Source: Anoplopoma fimbria
Lineage: Eukaryota > Chordata > Actinopteri > Perciformes > Anoplopomatidae
Direction of reading: 5' to 3'
Length of the DNA stretch: 64,000 nucleotides
Assembly: GCF_027596085.1 (NCBI RefSeq)
Contig: NC_072456.1
Location: forward strand, 25,712,261 to 25,776,260
Shown one piece after another: positions 33,175-53,587 of the stretch; the first letter of the stretch is position 1, and each line of letters starts with the position of its first letter. A model generated the notes under the pieces. That model saw only the letters and a list, made by a program, of their open reading frames with translations. It did not search any database and was not told the DNA's origin. Made by a program: the position numbers and the translations under genes.

Positions 33175-34182
33175 TCTACTTTTGGAAAAAACACAACCAC
33201 CTAGTCTGAACAATCGACACTAAATTTCCACAAAAAAAAAATCTAATTATTTCATACCTATTTATTACGGAAATTGTCAAAAATGTGCATGAAACATCTT
33301 TTTGATGGAGATCTTATTAGAACTCTTCCTCCTTTGAATGTGTAGCACACCACATAGTGGCCGTCTGTTGGTAGCATCAAATATCACCCTGTGACAAACA
33401 GACTAAAGATGTTCTGATACAATATTTCCTTCACATTACCGATTCCAATACCAGTGGGATAAAAACAAAAAAACGTAAATAGGCAATAATTCCCGCTCAA
33501 ATTTTTATGGTGCTCTTAAGAAATCTAACAACTTATTTATTCAAGTTTTCTGTGTCAAAAACTACATTTTACAAGATGACATTTGAACACATCATGATGC
33601 AGTTATAATTTACATTCGCCCAATATTTTCAATTTTTTAACGCATCATAATGTAACCCTGTTAACATTAGCCGTTAGCTCTGAATTAAGCCAAGCAGAAA
33701 TGTGCTGCTGATCAGCTGCTAACAGCTAATGTTGACTAGCTCTCCTCTTGCCGATTTCAACATGGATTTGTTGTTTACAATGTAGCATTATCAGGGAAAT
33801 AAAAGGGTGCATGAGAATGTTTAACCACAAGTGTTTAGTATGTGCAGTACAGATCAGGGGCATGTTGTTTTTCTTGTTGTCCCTGTGTAGTGTACATGAG
33901 CTGATAACTGATATGATAGCATGGTTTCACATCGATGAATAGACTTTCCTACTCCCGTTATATCGGAGACATTCCCGATGCTGGTATCAGAACAACTTTA
34001 GTACAAACTGCATAAAGATACTGAAAATGATCTCACAGAGGCCAAACACTTTCTAAATCAATAAAAATACTAAAGATTGTGGATAAATGTAACATAACAA
34101 AGTTCCACATATCTTTAAAAAAAAAAAAAAAAGAAGAAATAGCGGTCCTTCATATACCACAGTCAGAGGAGGAGAACTGCTG
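33175..34182. other. Convergent intergenic region aqp12/rpp21
   Basis: No gene is seen. It includes a GTTAACATTAGCCGTTAGC-type word cluster at 33659-33735 and a poly-A/T stretch at 34114-34130. The rpp21 3' UTR must lie in its right part, but no strong poly-A signal was singled out. Confidence 0.4.
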
Positions 34183-37100
34183 CTACGTGGTGCTGGTGCT
34201 GCTCTGGGCGGCTGCTGGTTTAGAAGATTCTGACCCGTCCTGCTTTTTGGCTTTTGGCTGTTTTTTATTGGAAGAGCCTGAATCTGAAAGAGAGAATAAA
34301 TCATGGTCAGTGCTAAGCAGTAATTTGTTAATGTGATCAATCAGTCGATCGATTAATGGCGTTTTGAGACAATGTCACTAAACTGACATTTTTTATTTTA
34401 TGTTTTTTAAATGTAAGTTTACAATTGATCCATTTTTCTCAGAAACACGTAGATGCTTTTATCTGATGCAGTGAAGCTAAGTACACTAAAACTATTTATT
34501 TTTCATTCTGTTATTAATATTGCTCTTTTTTTTATAAAAAGTTTAGTGTTCTGATTACCTGTAGACATTTATTTAGTTGATACATTTTTTGTTTAAAATA
34601 AAGGCACTGCAGATCTACTTGAAGGTGCAGTTTGTGGGATCTGGTGTCATCTAGTGGTGAGGTTGCAGATTGCAACGCACCGACTATGGTGGCCGAGGCA
34701 AAAAACTTGAATTTTGAGCTGCAATCTCCAGCCCGTTGTTGTAAGAGTAGCGTAGGTCAGTGGGAAGCTAGTGGTGGAGCGAGAGAAAGCGATGGTGAAT
34801 TTAAGTTTGTCACCTGGTTTCTTCTGTTGCACCTGCTGAGCCTCGGGACGGTCCACCCACAAACGATGATCCGGATCATTCAGCAGCGTCTTGTTCTGCC
34901 CACAGCTGAGGCACCTCATCACGGTGAAGCGGGTCTTGTTGTTTTTTCCTAAAGACACAAAGTGGACAAAAAGAAGGTTAGTGTCTCTGAACGTGTTTCT
35001 CTAAATTGACCTGACAATTTGGGATTTAAACCCATAAATTAACTTGTTTCAATCTAATTACTTTCGGTATGTAATGCAATGTAACATGTGAAACAGCCTC
35101 ATTCCTGATCTAGCAATGGGAGATTTTGGGCACAGAAACTTTAATTTGAAGGAAAATTATACGCAAGCAAAACATTTCACTGATCTATTTTGTGCTCAAT
35201 AAATAAATATGCATGTTTGCTGATATTCATATTAAAGTGCCATAATAACCCCCTTTAACTTAGTTATACTAATATACCCATTGAGATAAAAGCAAACACG
35301 CAAATTCAGACAAACTCATTGAGCACAGAATAGATTTTTGTTTGATCGAACAAAATGAATGTTTGCTCGCGTATATTCTTTTCAAAATCCTATTTATGAG
35401 CTTGCAAAATATATTAAATCTTCTATTGCTAACTCAGGAATTACACACATATATAACACCATAGAACTAGATTGTCACTATAAATGATGAGCTGACTTAC
35501 TTCGTTGTCTTGATGAAGCAGTCACACCGGGGATGAGCAATGAGAAGCACTTCTTGCATAATGTTCTCTTCACCGATGGGTCTCTGCAAAAAAAACCCAC
35601 AATTAATAGATGTTAGACTTAAAGGATAAGGCTGGTGTTACTGTATGTTTTTCTTGTTGGCTTAAAGTTAATTTTTAACTGGTAATGAAAAGTCTCGTTT
35701 TAACACTTAGACCCTCATCAGTAAACCAGACCATCAGAGAGAAGATCGTCTGTTTCTATAAAGTTATTCTTAAAGCTCCTCATCGGAGCCACCGGGTCGG
35801 ATTCTGGAGAAATCATGCAGGTTCACCAGAAACTCCTTCAGCTCAGGCTGTATTGCTGGGCCCTCTGGAGGGAATGGAAATGGAGGCACTGGAGAACCAG
35901 AACCAGGACTGAATTGGGCAGGCTTTCAGACCCTGCTGCAGTAAAACGAGAGGTTCTCTAAAGGGACTCTGGTGCTCAGAAACAATACCACTTTCATCCA
36001 CAGAAGAAGTTCCTTATAGTACCTTTAAGTACCAGTACAGAAGTATTAGCATCTAAATGTAATTGAGGTTGCAAAAGTAAATGTACTTATTATACAGAAT
36101 GGCCAATTTCAGAATATTATGTGTTATCATTGATGCATTATTGTGTTCATTACTTTAGTAATGCAGCTTGGAAAAAATGTACTAATTCTAATATCTTTAT
36201 ATATTGCTGGGTTTAATCTACAACAATGCATCATAATCTATTAGTTGATTTATATTCTATATTAATAATCTGAATCTGCAAAGTAACTAAAGTTATCAGA
36301 TAAATAAAGATGAGATGTGTTGGAGTATAAGTATTAAGTAGCATCAATTGGAAATACTCAAGTGAAGTACCTCAAAATGTACTAAGTACAGTACTTGTGT
36401 AAATGTACTTAGTTTAAGTAGATTACTGCTCTTTAGTTGGTGATTAATCCATTGTTGGTTTGCTTATTTTATGGGATTTGTTGATGTAAACAAACAGGCA
36501 CATCTAATCCCATTACATCTGGCATCCATTGTGAAGCCTGAACAATTCATGTATAATCTAAAGAGCTTTATTTAGCTGATTTAATGTCCATTTACAGTAC
36601 CAGTCAAAAGTTTGGACACACCTTCTCATTCAACTACTAAAATATAAAACATATTCTGGTTTGTTGAGCATTTGTCCCGTAACCACATAATTCCATATGT
36701 GGTTCAAGCCCCTCTATAGTCAACATGCCGAGGTGTCCTTGAGCGAGACATAACCCCAAGTTGCAACGCTGTAGAAAAAAATTGCCATTGCCAAACTTTT
36801 GACTGGTACTCCGGGATGGGTTAAATGCAGAGAAATAATTTCCCCATTGTGGGACTAATAAAGGATTGATTATTATTATTATTATTATTATTATATTCTG
36901 GTTTGTTGAGCATTTGTTTGTTTACCACATAATTCCATATGTGTTCCTTCATAGTTTGGATGTCTTCAATATTAATCTACAATGTAGAAAAAAAAAATTA
37001 AAATAAAGAAAAACCATTGAATGAGAAGGTGTGTCCAAACTTTTGACTGGTACTAATATATATATATATATATATAATAATATATAATAATAATATAATA

Positions 37101-37693
37101 TATAATAAAACATATATAATAGTAAAACATATATAATAAAATAATAAATAATATAATATATATATATATACAGTACCAGTCAAAAGTTTGGACACACCTT
37201 CTCATTCAACTACTTTGAAGGAAAATCTAAAATATTCTGGTTTGTTGAATTTGTTTGTTTACATAATTCCATATGTGTTTTCATAGTTTGGATGTCATTT
37301 TGACTGGTAAAAATAAAGAAAAACCTTGAATAGATATGCAACCTTTTGCAACAAAAAAATATAAAACAAAACATGTTGCTTTATAGGGAAGCAAAATAAA
37401 CCCTCCTGGTATATTAACATGTATTCTTACTGTCTGAGAACTAAACGTCGAGCTATGGTCTTCTGAGTGAAACAGTAGAAACGAGCCAGCTCCACGTTTT
37501 CAGGGTTTTGGGATAAAACAGAATGTGCAGCCTGTGAAGAGATAAACACAGTGGAGTTACATGATAACATGTTAACCACGTGGCTTCTCTCCATGGCATC
37601 AGACAGAGATTATGTTGAACATTATGTGTTTCTTACCTGGTAGAGATAGTTCAGTCTCTGGTAGGCGTCCTTGTCTTTCATTGGGCCTGACAT
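34183..37693 (-). CDS. rpp21: Ribonuclease P/MRP protein subunit p21 (Rpp21), 5 exons
   Basis: Exons on the minus strand are 37693-37637, 37531-37431, 35583-35501, 34948-34814 and 34283-34183. Phases agree and give 158 codons before the stop. The start MSGPMKDKDAYQRLNYLYQ and the following AAHSVLSQNPENVELARFYC match mammalian RPP21. The zinc ribbon of the Rpr2/Snm1/Rpp21 family is complete: C62-x2-C65 (TLCKKC) and C93-x2-C96 (MRCLSCG), followed by LLNDPDHRLWVDRPEAQ. The C-terminal tail is Ser/Lys/Gln-rich, as in orthologues. The protein is a nuclear subunit of RNase P, which removes tRNA 5' leaders. Intron 2 (35584-37430) is long because of MITEs and a SINE. ACTTCCGG at 37793 is a likely ETS site in its promoter. 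It is downstream of pak2 on the same strand. Confidence 0.94.
36593..37055 (+). mobile_element. Tc1-type MITE (CAGTACCAGTCAAAAGTTTG ends) with a nested SINE
   Basis: Left end TACAGTACCAGTCAAAAGTT at 36593 and right end ACTTTTGACTGGTACTA at 37039-37055. The interior is interrupted by a SINE/LINE-tail insert at about 36710-36892. The piece GCATTTGT...ACCACATAATTCCATATGTG is present on both sides of that insert. It lies in rpp21 intron 2 and abuts (TA)n at 37056. Confidence 0.8.
36710..36892 (+). mobile_element. SINE-like insert with LINE-type 3' tail
   Basis: Contains AGGTGTCCTTGAGCGAGACA, GGGATGGGTTAAATGCAGAG and CCATTGTGGGACTAATAAAG followed by (ATT)n, a 3' tail common in percomorph SINE/LINE pairs. 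Tail copies also occur at 61385, 63560 and 63930. Confidence 0.6.
37056..37168 (+). repeat. (TA)n / AATATA-rich microsatellite between two MITE copies
   Basis: Alternating TA and TAATA tracts joining the right end of one MITE to the left end of the next. Confidence 0.9.
37169..37335 (+). mobile_element. Tc1-type MITE, internally deleted copy
   Basis: Begins TACAGTACCAGTCAAAAGTT and carries a shortened interior. The right end has decayed (CATTTTGACTGGTAAAAATA). Confidence 0.7.
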
Positions 37694-38118
37694 AATTACA
37701 AAAGTCTAGAAAGCACAGGAGCTGTTAGCAGTTTTATGTCCAGCTGCTAAACGTTCCGCCAGCTGAAGGAGTCGGACCTCAAACGCGGTTACACTTCCGG
37801 GCGACACCTCCAAAGTAAAAGCATCGAATAAGCTTACACCAATTTAAAAAAAACTTTAAAATGATTGTTAACATCCTATTTCAAAATAAAAACACAATAA
37901 ACTTATATCTGCACTTCCTGTAGAGAATACAGTTATGAAGGCATAAAGATATTATTAAAAAATAAAAGTCTTCATTGGTTCCAATTCAAACATTATAAAT
38001 AGGAACAGTTATCAATGCTGTATTGCAACACTATATTGTTATAATCTCATATTTGATTCCTTGTACAAGAAGTTGATATTACTGCACAACAATTACAATA
38101 ACACAAAAGCACAAACAT

Positions 38119-38124
38119 TTTATT
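38119..38124 (-). terminator. Candidate polyadenylation signal of pak2
   Basis: AATAAA on the minus strand, 1 kb after the pak2 stop. The segment 38125-39155 would then be the 3' UTR. It contains no other gene, only a poly-T run at 39002-39035. Confidence 0.4.
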
Positions 38125-39000
38125 TGAGTGCGCAGACAAGGTTGTTAGTCGTCCAAAAGAAAAAAATAAAATAAACAAATTGTCTTCATCAGCCTTTTCG
38201 ACAGCTAACCACTACGATATGGCCACTTTCTTTAAAAATCAAACTAAACATTAAGAACACAATATACACAAGGGAAAAGCACATTTGTTTAGTCTAGAAT
38301 AACACAAAAGGACAGAGTTCAACATACAATACTCATTTTTTTTAATAACAGCTAAGAGAAGAAAGTATAAACCCTGTCAATCTAACATTAAAAAGTTTTA
38401 CCTGTAAGGTGCACCTCTGGTATCAGAAGACTAATGATACGGGGGAGGGGGGGGACTGGTACAGTAGGTCTGTCAGGTGTGTTCATGATGACAAATGTAC
38501 GGAAATGTTTCCTATAAAAACCGGTAGGAGAAAAATGTCCATAAAACACGATGTGGAAATAGCAAAGAGTGTTCGTTCAATGAAGACCGACTACATAACA
38601 AGACAGGGGGACAAATATGAAATTCAAGTATCAAAATAACTAAGACGCTGACAAGCTGAACTGTAAATTACAAAGGTAGTAAAAATCACGTGAAGAGAAA
38701 CATTGACACAATCGACAATACATTAGGCAACATTTTGCATTTGTTTAAGGCAGTTGATTAAAAAAACAAACTAAACATAGAAACTAGGCATCTTCTTCAT
38801 TCCAAGTTAAATACGAGATAGCTCTAACTTGTCACCAGATTCGTTGTACAAAATAACTACGCCCGACTCTGAAACTAAGCACTTTAGTTTGACTTGTCTT
38901 CTGACATCTGAGTGAGAATAGAGTTCATAAGGACAGCGGTGGAGTTGTGCTCTCTATATCTTCTTTTTTTTGGTCTTCTTCACAGTGAGGTTTGTCAGGG

Positions 39001-39038
<38 letters not shown>

Positions 39039-39155
39039 GCTGGTGCATCGAGAGTGGCAAGTCACTCTCAGCCTATTGTCTGGCACTAAAAAATCTAAAT
39101 GGTTGGCACGTGTCTGTGCACAGCATGGAGAAGGCACGGCGGCTAGCTGCGTCGG

Positions 39156-46933
<7,778 letters not shown>

Positions 46934-47849
46934 CACTAAAGGTTCGTTGTGAGCCTCACGGGGCTGAGAGGGCGGGCGAGGATGGCAAACAGAGAGGGAG
47001 CGAGGCGGCGCTCACATCAGCATGAAGCACGGGCGTGCTCATGCGCTCACGGGAGGATGTGCCGAGAATGACAGCAGAAGAGAAAAGGAAGCACCGAGTG
47101 GTACCTGGAAGAGAATCAGACGTTCATTAGACCAGAAACATACTATAATAGGGTTACAAATAGAGCAGACTGTGGGGAAGCAACTCTACAGTAAAACAAG
47201 GTAGTGACATGTAGCCGTATAAGGTGAAGGAGTACTGGGAGGGTGTGGTATTAGTGAAGCTGGTTCAGTGATTGGTGATTGGGAAAACCCCCATCATCTT
47301 GGGCCACAATAGTGTGAATACAGTTAGTCAGTCATTTTATGCTATTTTATAATTCTATTCCACCAACATTTCATTAGGAAATTTGTGCTTTTTATGTTTG
47401 ACAACATTAGTTACTTTGCAGATTCAGATTATTAACCACAACATATAACTAAACTAATAAAATATTATGTTTTATTATGAATTTAAGCTACCCAGACGTA
47501 TATAAAGTTAACCAGCTGCAACATTAAAATGATTATTACACATTGATGCATCACTAATTATAATACAGTGACATTGTTTACATTATTCTGAAATGGGCTA
47601 TTCTGCATAATAAGTACTTTTTGTTACTTAAAAGTAGACTTGAATGCTCATATTTATGTAAAAATAGAATAAGAGGATTACACCACAGAGGTACAATCAT
47701 TGCAGTCCACAGTGATTGAATGACACGGAGACATTTGTCTCACAATGTTTCCGAAAAACAAGAGGAATACTTTGTTTATCTTTGTGTTGGCTCAGTTAAG
47801 GTCATAATGATCAAATCGACACATACATTTGCATATACAATTCTTCAAG

Positions 47850-48280
47850 GCTGGGAACGTTGGGGGAGACTGCACTTGCTGAAAACTCACCTCTTCAAGA
47901 AGTACTACCCTGAGCCTTCCTCGTAGCACTTATTGTATTCATATTAGTCCGTTGCACTTATTGTATTAGTTTGTTGCACTTATTGTATTCATTAGTTTGT
48001 TGAACTTATTGTATTCATATTAGTTTGTTGTACTTATTGTATTCATATTAGTTTGTTGCACTTATTGTATTCATATTAGTTTGTTGCACTTATTGTATTC
48101 GTATTAGTTTGTTTCTGCACTTATTGTATTCGTATTAGTTTGTTTCTTTTTAGTTTGCTCTGGTTTATGCTCTTAGATGCTTGTTTAAGAAAGGAGATGC
48201 ACTTATGACTTCTGGTGACTAGTAGTTCTCTATGTTGAAGACACTTATTGGCTAAATGACTGTAATGTAATGTAATGTTT
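47850..48280 (+). mobile_element. LINE-type 3' end with (TAATG)n tail and 28-bp minisatellite
   Basis: CTCACCTCTTCAAGAAGTAC near 47888 is followed by about eight units of TTATTGTATTCATATTAGTT plus TGTTGCAC (47935-48155). The end is GGCTAAATGACTGTAATGTA ATG repeats (48250-48278), the tail type of L2-like fish elements. Confidence 0.55.
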
Positions 48281-48639
48281 GCATCATTAAAGGTGCTTTT
48301 AGGATCCTAGTATTCAGACTTTAACTTTAAGTATTGCCAATAATTAAAGCACAAATAAACAGCTTATTAGAGGCTGTGTGAATAAGCATTGTAGAAATGA
48401 TTGTGTGAACTAGTAATGAGGGAGATAACAGAGAAAACAGTGACCACAGTCTGATTTGGATCAACTTATATGATAAAATAAACATGCATGTTGCTCTTAT
48501 CCCACTTTAAACTTAAATAAAAAGCCTAAACTTCATTTATTCTCATTCAGATTAAAAACAATATCAACATATCAACATTGTTTTCCAATATGCAGCAGTG
48601 TTTCTGTCATAAAAAGCCCTGCAAAAGGAGTTAACAACA

Positions 48640-48735
48640 GGGGCGGCTAGCATGCTAACGTTAGCATCCACCAGGAGCTAACGTTAGCATGCTAGGCTGT
48701 TAGCTCCTGGCTAGCACCGGATGCTAACACCGGAG
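48640..48735. repeat. Cluster of GCTAACGTTAGC-type palindromes
   Basis: GCTAGCATGCTAACGTTAGC is followed by AGCTAACGTTAGCATGCTAG, so the pair forms a hairpin of about 20 bp per arm with a short loop. Similar words lie near 62795-62850 by the ing5 promoter. Confidence 0.7.
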
Positions 48736-48751
48736 AGTGCTCCACACTTAC

Positions 48752-48960
48752 ACTTCAAGACAGGTGGTTCAGTTTAAAAAAAATAAAAGTACTTCCGTGG
48801 TCACGTGGGGCCTCGCTGGTGTGAAACGGGCACGAAAAAAAAAGTGAATGAAAAAACTATTTATAATGTAAATAAAAGTTCTTCTTCTGTCTGTTCGGCC
48901 CTTTGGACAATTCCGTTATGAAGGAGCGGAAGCGGAAGTACCGACCCAGCCCCGAGCCTC
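48752..48960 (-). promoter_or_regulatory. Candidate pak2 promoter and non-coding first exon
   Basis: On the minus strand, CTTCCGCTTCCG (two ETS-type CGGAAG sites, 48927-48938) is followed by sequence containing an E-box CACGTG (48802-48807) and ends at a GTAAGT donor at 48751. This would splice to the acceptor just before the pak2 start codon. It is inferred from position and motifs only. Confidence 0.45.
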
Positions 48961-48964
48961 AGTT

Positions 48965-51265
48965 TCAAAATAATGCTTTTTTTTAATTTTGGGTTTCTTT
49001 TTTCATTTTAATTAGTGTATATTGTAAATATTATTGCAGTATTTTTTTCATATTTGTATTTATTTATTTGACACTATATTTATATATTTTTGTACTTTTA
49101 TTGTATATTTAATTTAGCTTTTTTTTTTTTTTGACATTATATTTTTTTATACTTTTATTTTGAAATTAAATTTCCCTTATTGTAATGCACTATGCACCAT
49201 TTTCTTTACACTATTTATTCATTTTAATTAGTGTATATTGTACATATTATTATTGTATTTTATTCATATTTTTATGTATTTTATTTACACTATATTTATA
49301 TTTTTTTATACTTTTATTTTGAATTTGATTTCCCCTTATTGTAATGCACAAATATTTTGGTTTCCCTTTTCATTTTAATTAGTGTATATTGTACATATTA
49401 TTGTAGTATTTTTTTCATATTTGTATGTATGTTTTATACACTATATTTATATTTATTTGTATTTTATTGTATATTTAATACACATTATATTTTTTTATAT
49501 TTTATTTTGTAATTTTCCCTTTTATTGTATTTTAATTTAGCATTTTTTTTTAATTATATATTTTTTATACTTTTATTTTATTTATTTTACACTATATTTA
49601 TATTTTTTTGTACTTTTATTGTAATTTAATTTAGCACAATATATTTTTATTTTGAATTTAATTTCCACTTTTGTAATGCATTTTTTCCCTTTTCATTTTA
49701 TTAATATATATTGTAAATATTATTAAAGTATTTTTTTCATATTTTGATTTATTTATTTTACACTATATTTATATATTTTTGTACTTTTATTGTATATTTA
49801 ATTTAGCTTTTTTTTTTACATTATATTTTTTTATACTTTTATTTTGAAATTAATTTTCCCTTATTGTAATGCACAATGCACCATTTTCTTTACACTATTT
49901 ATATTTTTTTGTACTTTTATTGTATATTTAATTTATCATTATTGTAATGCAAAAAAAATTGGTTTCCCTTTCATTTTGATTAGTATATATTGTAAATATT
50001 TTTACACTATATTTATATTTCTTTCATATTTTTATTTATTTATTTAACACTATATATATATTTTTTTGTACTTTTATTGTATATTTAATTTAATTTAGCA
50101 TTTTTTTTTACATTATATTTTCTTATACTTTTATTTTGAATTAAATGTTCCCTTATTGTAATGCACAATGCACCACAGCAAATTGATAACTTTTTTGGGT
50201 TTCTTTTTTCATTTTAATTAGTGCATATTGTACATATTATTATAGTATTTCTTTCATATTTTTATGTATTTTCTTACACTATATTTATATTTTTTTGTAC
50301 TTTTATTTTGAATTTGATTTCCCCTTATTGTAATGCACAAATATTTTGGTTTCACAAATATTTTGGTTTCCCTTTTCATTTTAATTAGTGTATATTGTAA
50401 ATATTATTGAATTTTTTCATATTTTTATTTATTTATTTTACACTATATTTATATTGTTTTGTACTTTTATTGAATATTTAATTTATCATTATTGTAATGC
50501 ACAATGCACCATTTTCTTTACACTATTTATATATTTTTTGTACTTTTATTTTGAATTTAATTTCCCCTTATTGTAATGCAAAATAAAATTGGTTTCCCTT
50601 TTCTTTTTAATTAGTGTATATTGTACATATTATTATTGTATATTTTCATATTTTTATTATAATATCCTACTATACAGCTTTAATTTTAATTCATAATGTT
50701 TTACATGTGTTAATTCTATTCTTTTCGTATTTGAATGTCTTTTTTTTTTTACACTATATTTATATTTTTTTGTACTTTTATTTTAGATTAAATTTTCCCT
50801 TAATAATGCAAAAACGCACCACAGCAAATTGATTAATTTAATTGGTTTCTTTTTTCATTTTAATTCGGATATATTGAACATATTATTATAGTATTTTAAT
50901 GTATTTTATTCTCCACTATATTTATAATTTTTTGTACTTATTTTGAGTTTAATGTTTCCTTATTGTAATGCACAAACGCACCACAGCAAATTGATTAATT
51001 TTTTGGTTTCCCTTTTCCTATAATAAGTATATATTCTACAAAATATTATTGTATTTTTTCATATTTTTATTGTAATGTCCTACTATACAACTTTCATTTA
51101 AATTCATAATATTTTACATTTGTTTATTGTATTTTTTCGTATTTTAATGTCATTTCTCTACACTATTTATATTTTTTGGTACTTTTATTTTAAATTTAAT
51201 TTTCCCTTAATGTAATGCACAAACGCACCACAGCAAATTGATTAATTTGTTGGTTTCCCTTTTCA
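48965..51265. repeat. 2.3-kb very AT-rich higher-order tandem repeat
   Basis: Units of about 160-230 bp contain, in order, TTTTAATTAGTGTATATTGT, CATATTTTTATTTATTT, ACACTATATTTATATTTTTT, GTACTTTTATT and TTATTGTAATGCACAA(AT/CG)CACC. Around ten to twelve diverged units fill the space between the pak2 promoter and the pigx 3' end. No coding meaning. Confidence 0.9.
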
Positions 51266-51524
51266 TTTTGAATGAATGCACGCTGAAGAAGGGCGTCTTG
51301 TCAACATGAAAAAGTGCCGTCCAAGTCTTATATTTTTTATCATCTAGATTAAGGATCCAGTCCCCGGTCTTCAATGTGGGAACATGAGTTGAGCGCGTTG
51401 TGCCTTAATTTAAAATAAAGAAGTCTGATCTTCCCATTTGATTTGGGTTGTGCTTCTACATCTGAGCCAAGTTAATAACAGGAGGAAATATTGCACAACA
51501 AGTAGGATTTATCAAAACATAGCC

Positions 51525-51530
51525 TTTATT
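51525..51530 (-). terminator. Candidate polyadenylation signal of pigx
   Basis: AATAAA on the minus strand, about 325 bp after the pigx stop codon. Confidence 0.5.
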
Positions 51531-51854
51531 TACAGTAACTGGTGCTTATTCCGAGAACCTTCTAATTAACTGGATTACTTCCCAGAGTAAAACCAAGAAC
51601 CTCCTTAATTTAGAAACCTGGACTGATTTCAAATAAATTATCTGTTTATGTCACCACCCAAGACAAGTTGTTCTATATATTTCTCATTTAAAATTATTTA
51701 TATACACCTACCCTTCTTTATCTGTGTGGTGTTATTTATGGCCTTTTGATGTTTTATGTAGAAAACTCGGATCATAGTTGATGATCCTGGTATCAGACAG
51801 AACTGTATAACTACAGGATCGTGTTCTGTTTGATACGAGATATGTTGTCGCTGT

Positions 51855-53518
51855 CTAAATGATGCGATGTTTCCACATGTGTTTGGACAGAGCCACACAG
51901 CAGAGCATTGTGACCAGAAGGGTTCCACCGCACACGGGCGTCACCAAAGACCCGTCACCAACTGGAAACTGAACACCAACGGGGCCTCGCTCCTACAGGA
52001 TACAAGATGATGTTTGAGTGATAAAAGAAAAGCAACAATAGACATTTGTTATCATAAAAAGTTGACTTTTTCCAAGTAAGAGAAGATTTTTAGAGAACCA
52101 CCTGCTGAGGCTGGAGTTTAACCCACTGACATGTGCTTGAATTGTCGTGAGTACAGGGAGCGTCAACGACTGTATGAGGCTCCAAGCCGCTGAGCTGCGA
52201 ACCTGGAAGGAAGAAAGAAGTTTAGATTAAGACAAACAATTAAAGATGCAACGATTAGTCAAAAATGATCCCCAGCCATTTTGGTAATGAATGAATCGTT
52301 AAAGTTATTTTCATGGAAAAATGGCAGAAAATGCTGTTTCCAACCTCTCAACTATAGTGATGTCCCGCTTTCCTCTGTTTTGTATCATATTTAACTGAAT
52401 ATCTGAATATCTTTAATGTTAGAACAAGACATTTAAAGACATCACCTTGGAGTGATCTGCTATCAGTCTTTACAACTTTGGACTTTGTTAAACTGGGGTA
52501 GACATTTTTCACCTTTTTCTGACATTTTATGGACTAATTGATTCATCTATAAAACAATTGGTAGAATAAAAGGTGATGAAAATAATTGTTATTTGCAGTC
52601 CTCTCCCTCAGCTTCATTTTTCATCAAGCATCTCTGACAAAGGGCCTTTTATAGACAAGTTATTGTTTTAGCCATATCAGTTCTTGGTATATTAACTCAA
52701 CTAAAATAAAAAAATATATACGAAAAAAATTAAATTAAAAAAGTTATATAGTTTCTAAGAAGAGAGACATACATGACTAAAGAATAAAAATGATCCACTT
52801 ACATTTTTCAGTTCGCAGCAGCAGCTCTGGATGTTCTATGTCTACAGATGTAAACATTTCACCGTCATAATTAGGCTCGTGGTAGCGACCGTGGATGGGA
52901 ATTGTTACTTTAAGTCTGGGAGTTGGTCCATCAAGGTAGGGATATACATATGTGACGAATCCCGCAGTCTTGTGAGCAGGCACCTCTAGGTCAATGGCTG
53001 AATCTAGTAATAACTAACAGAGGGGAATACATACATTAATATTTTAAAAAATCATAGAGAACATGAGTGTGGTGTGTAGTTTGTGCTTTGTTTGGGCTCA
53101 GGTTTCTAGAGAGCCTGACAAGTGTAAATCTCACCTGCCAATCACCGTGTTCACTCAAGGATGCAAGTTGGTACGGATCCACAAAGACCCCTCTGGGCCA
53201 TCTATGAACCAGCAAAACTCTGACCCCACTGAGCACATCTGGGCTGAGCTCAACTGAGGTTACCACCTCCCTGAAACACATCAGAAATCAATCACTCACT
53301 CCACTCACAAGGAGCCTTTAAGATGGTTATAGTTCAATGTTGGAAAATACCTGTGAAAACCCTTCTTGTTGATCTCCAGTGAAACTAGTGAGGATGCAAG
53401 CCACTGCTTTAGAAGACCACAGTGGCTCTCATTCTGCTTCACATCTGCAAACATATGTAGGTTGTATTGGGCAAGAGAAAAACTTGATAGAGCAGACTTT
53501 TTCAAATTACAACTTAAG

Positions 53519-53587
<69 letters not shown>

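Larger units (their letters stand above)
46934..48752 (-). other. Probable 5' intron of pak2, with repeats
   Basis: An acceptor-like CCTTTAG lies two bases before the pak2 ATG. A GTAAGT donor stands at 48746-48751. The interval contains an AAGTA-rich MITE-like stretch (47390-47670) and a LINE-type 3' end with minisatellite. No other gene is seen. Confidence 0.45.

Noticed and set aside
35685..35912. 75-codon ORF in rpp21 intron 2
   Set aside because: No recognised similarity, no splice partners, and it lies between well-defined rpp21 exons on the opposite strand.
49844..50832. Several Phe/Tyr/Ile-rich ORFs
   Set aside because: They arise from the AT-rich higher-order tandem array.
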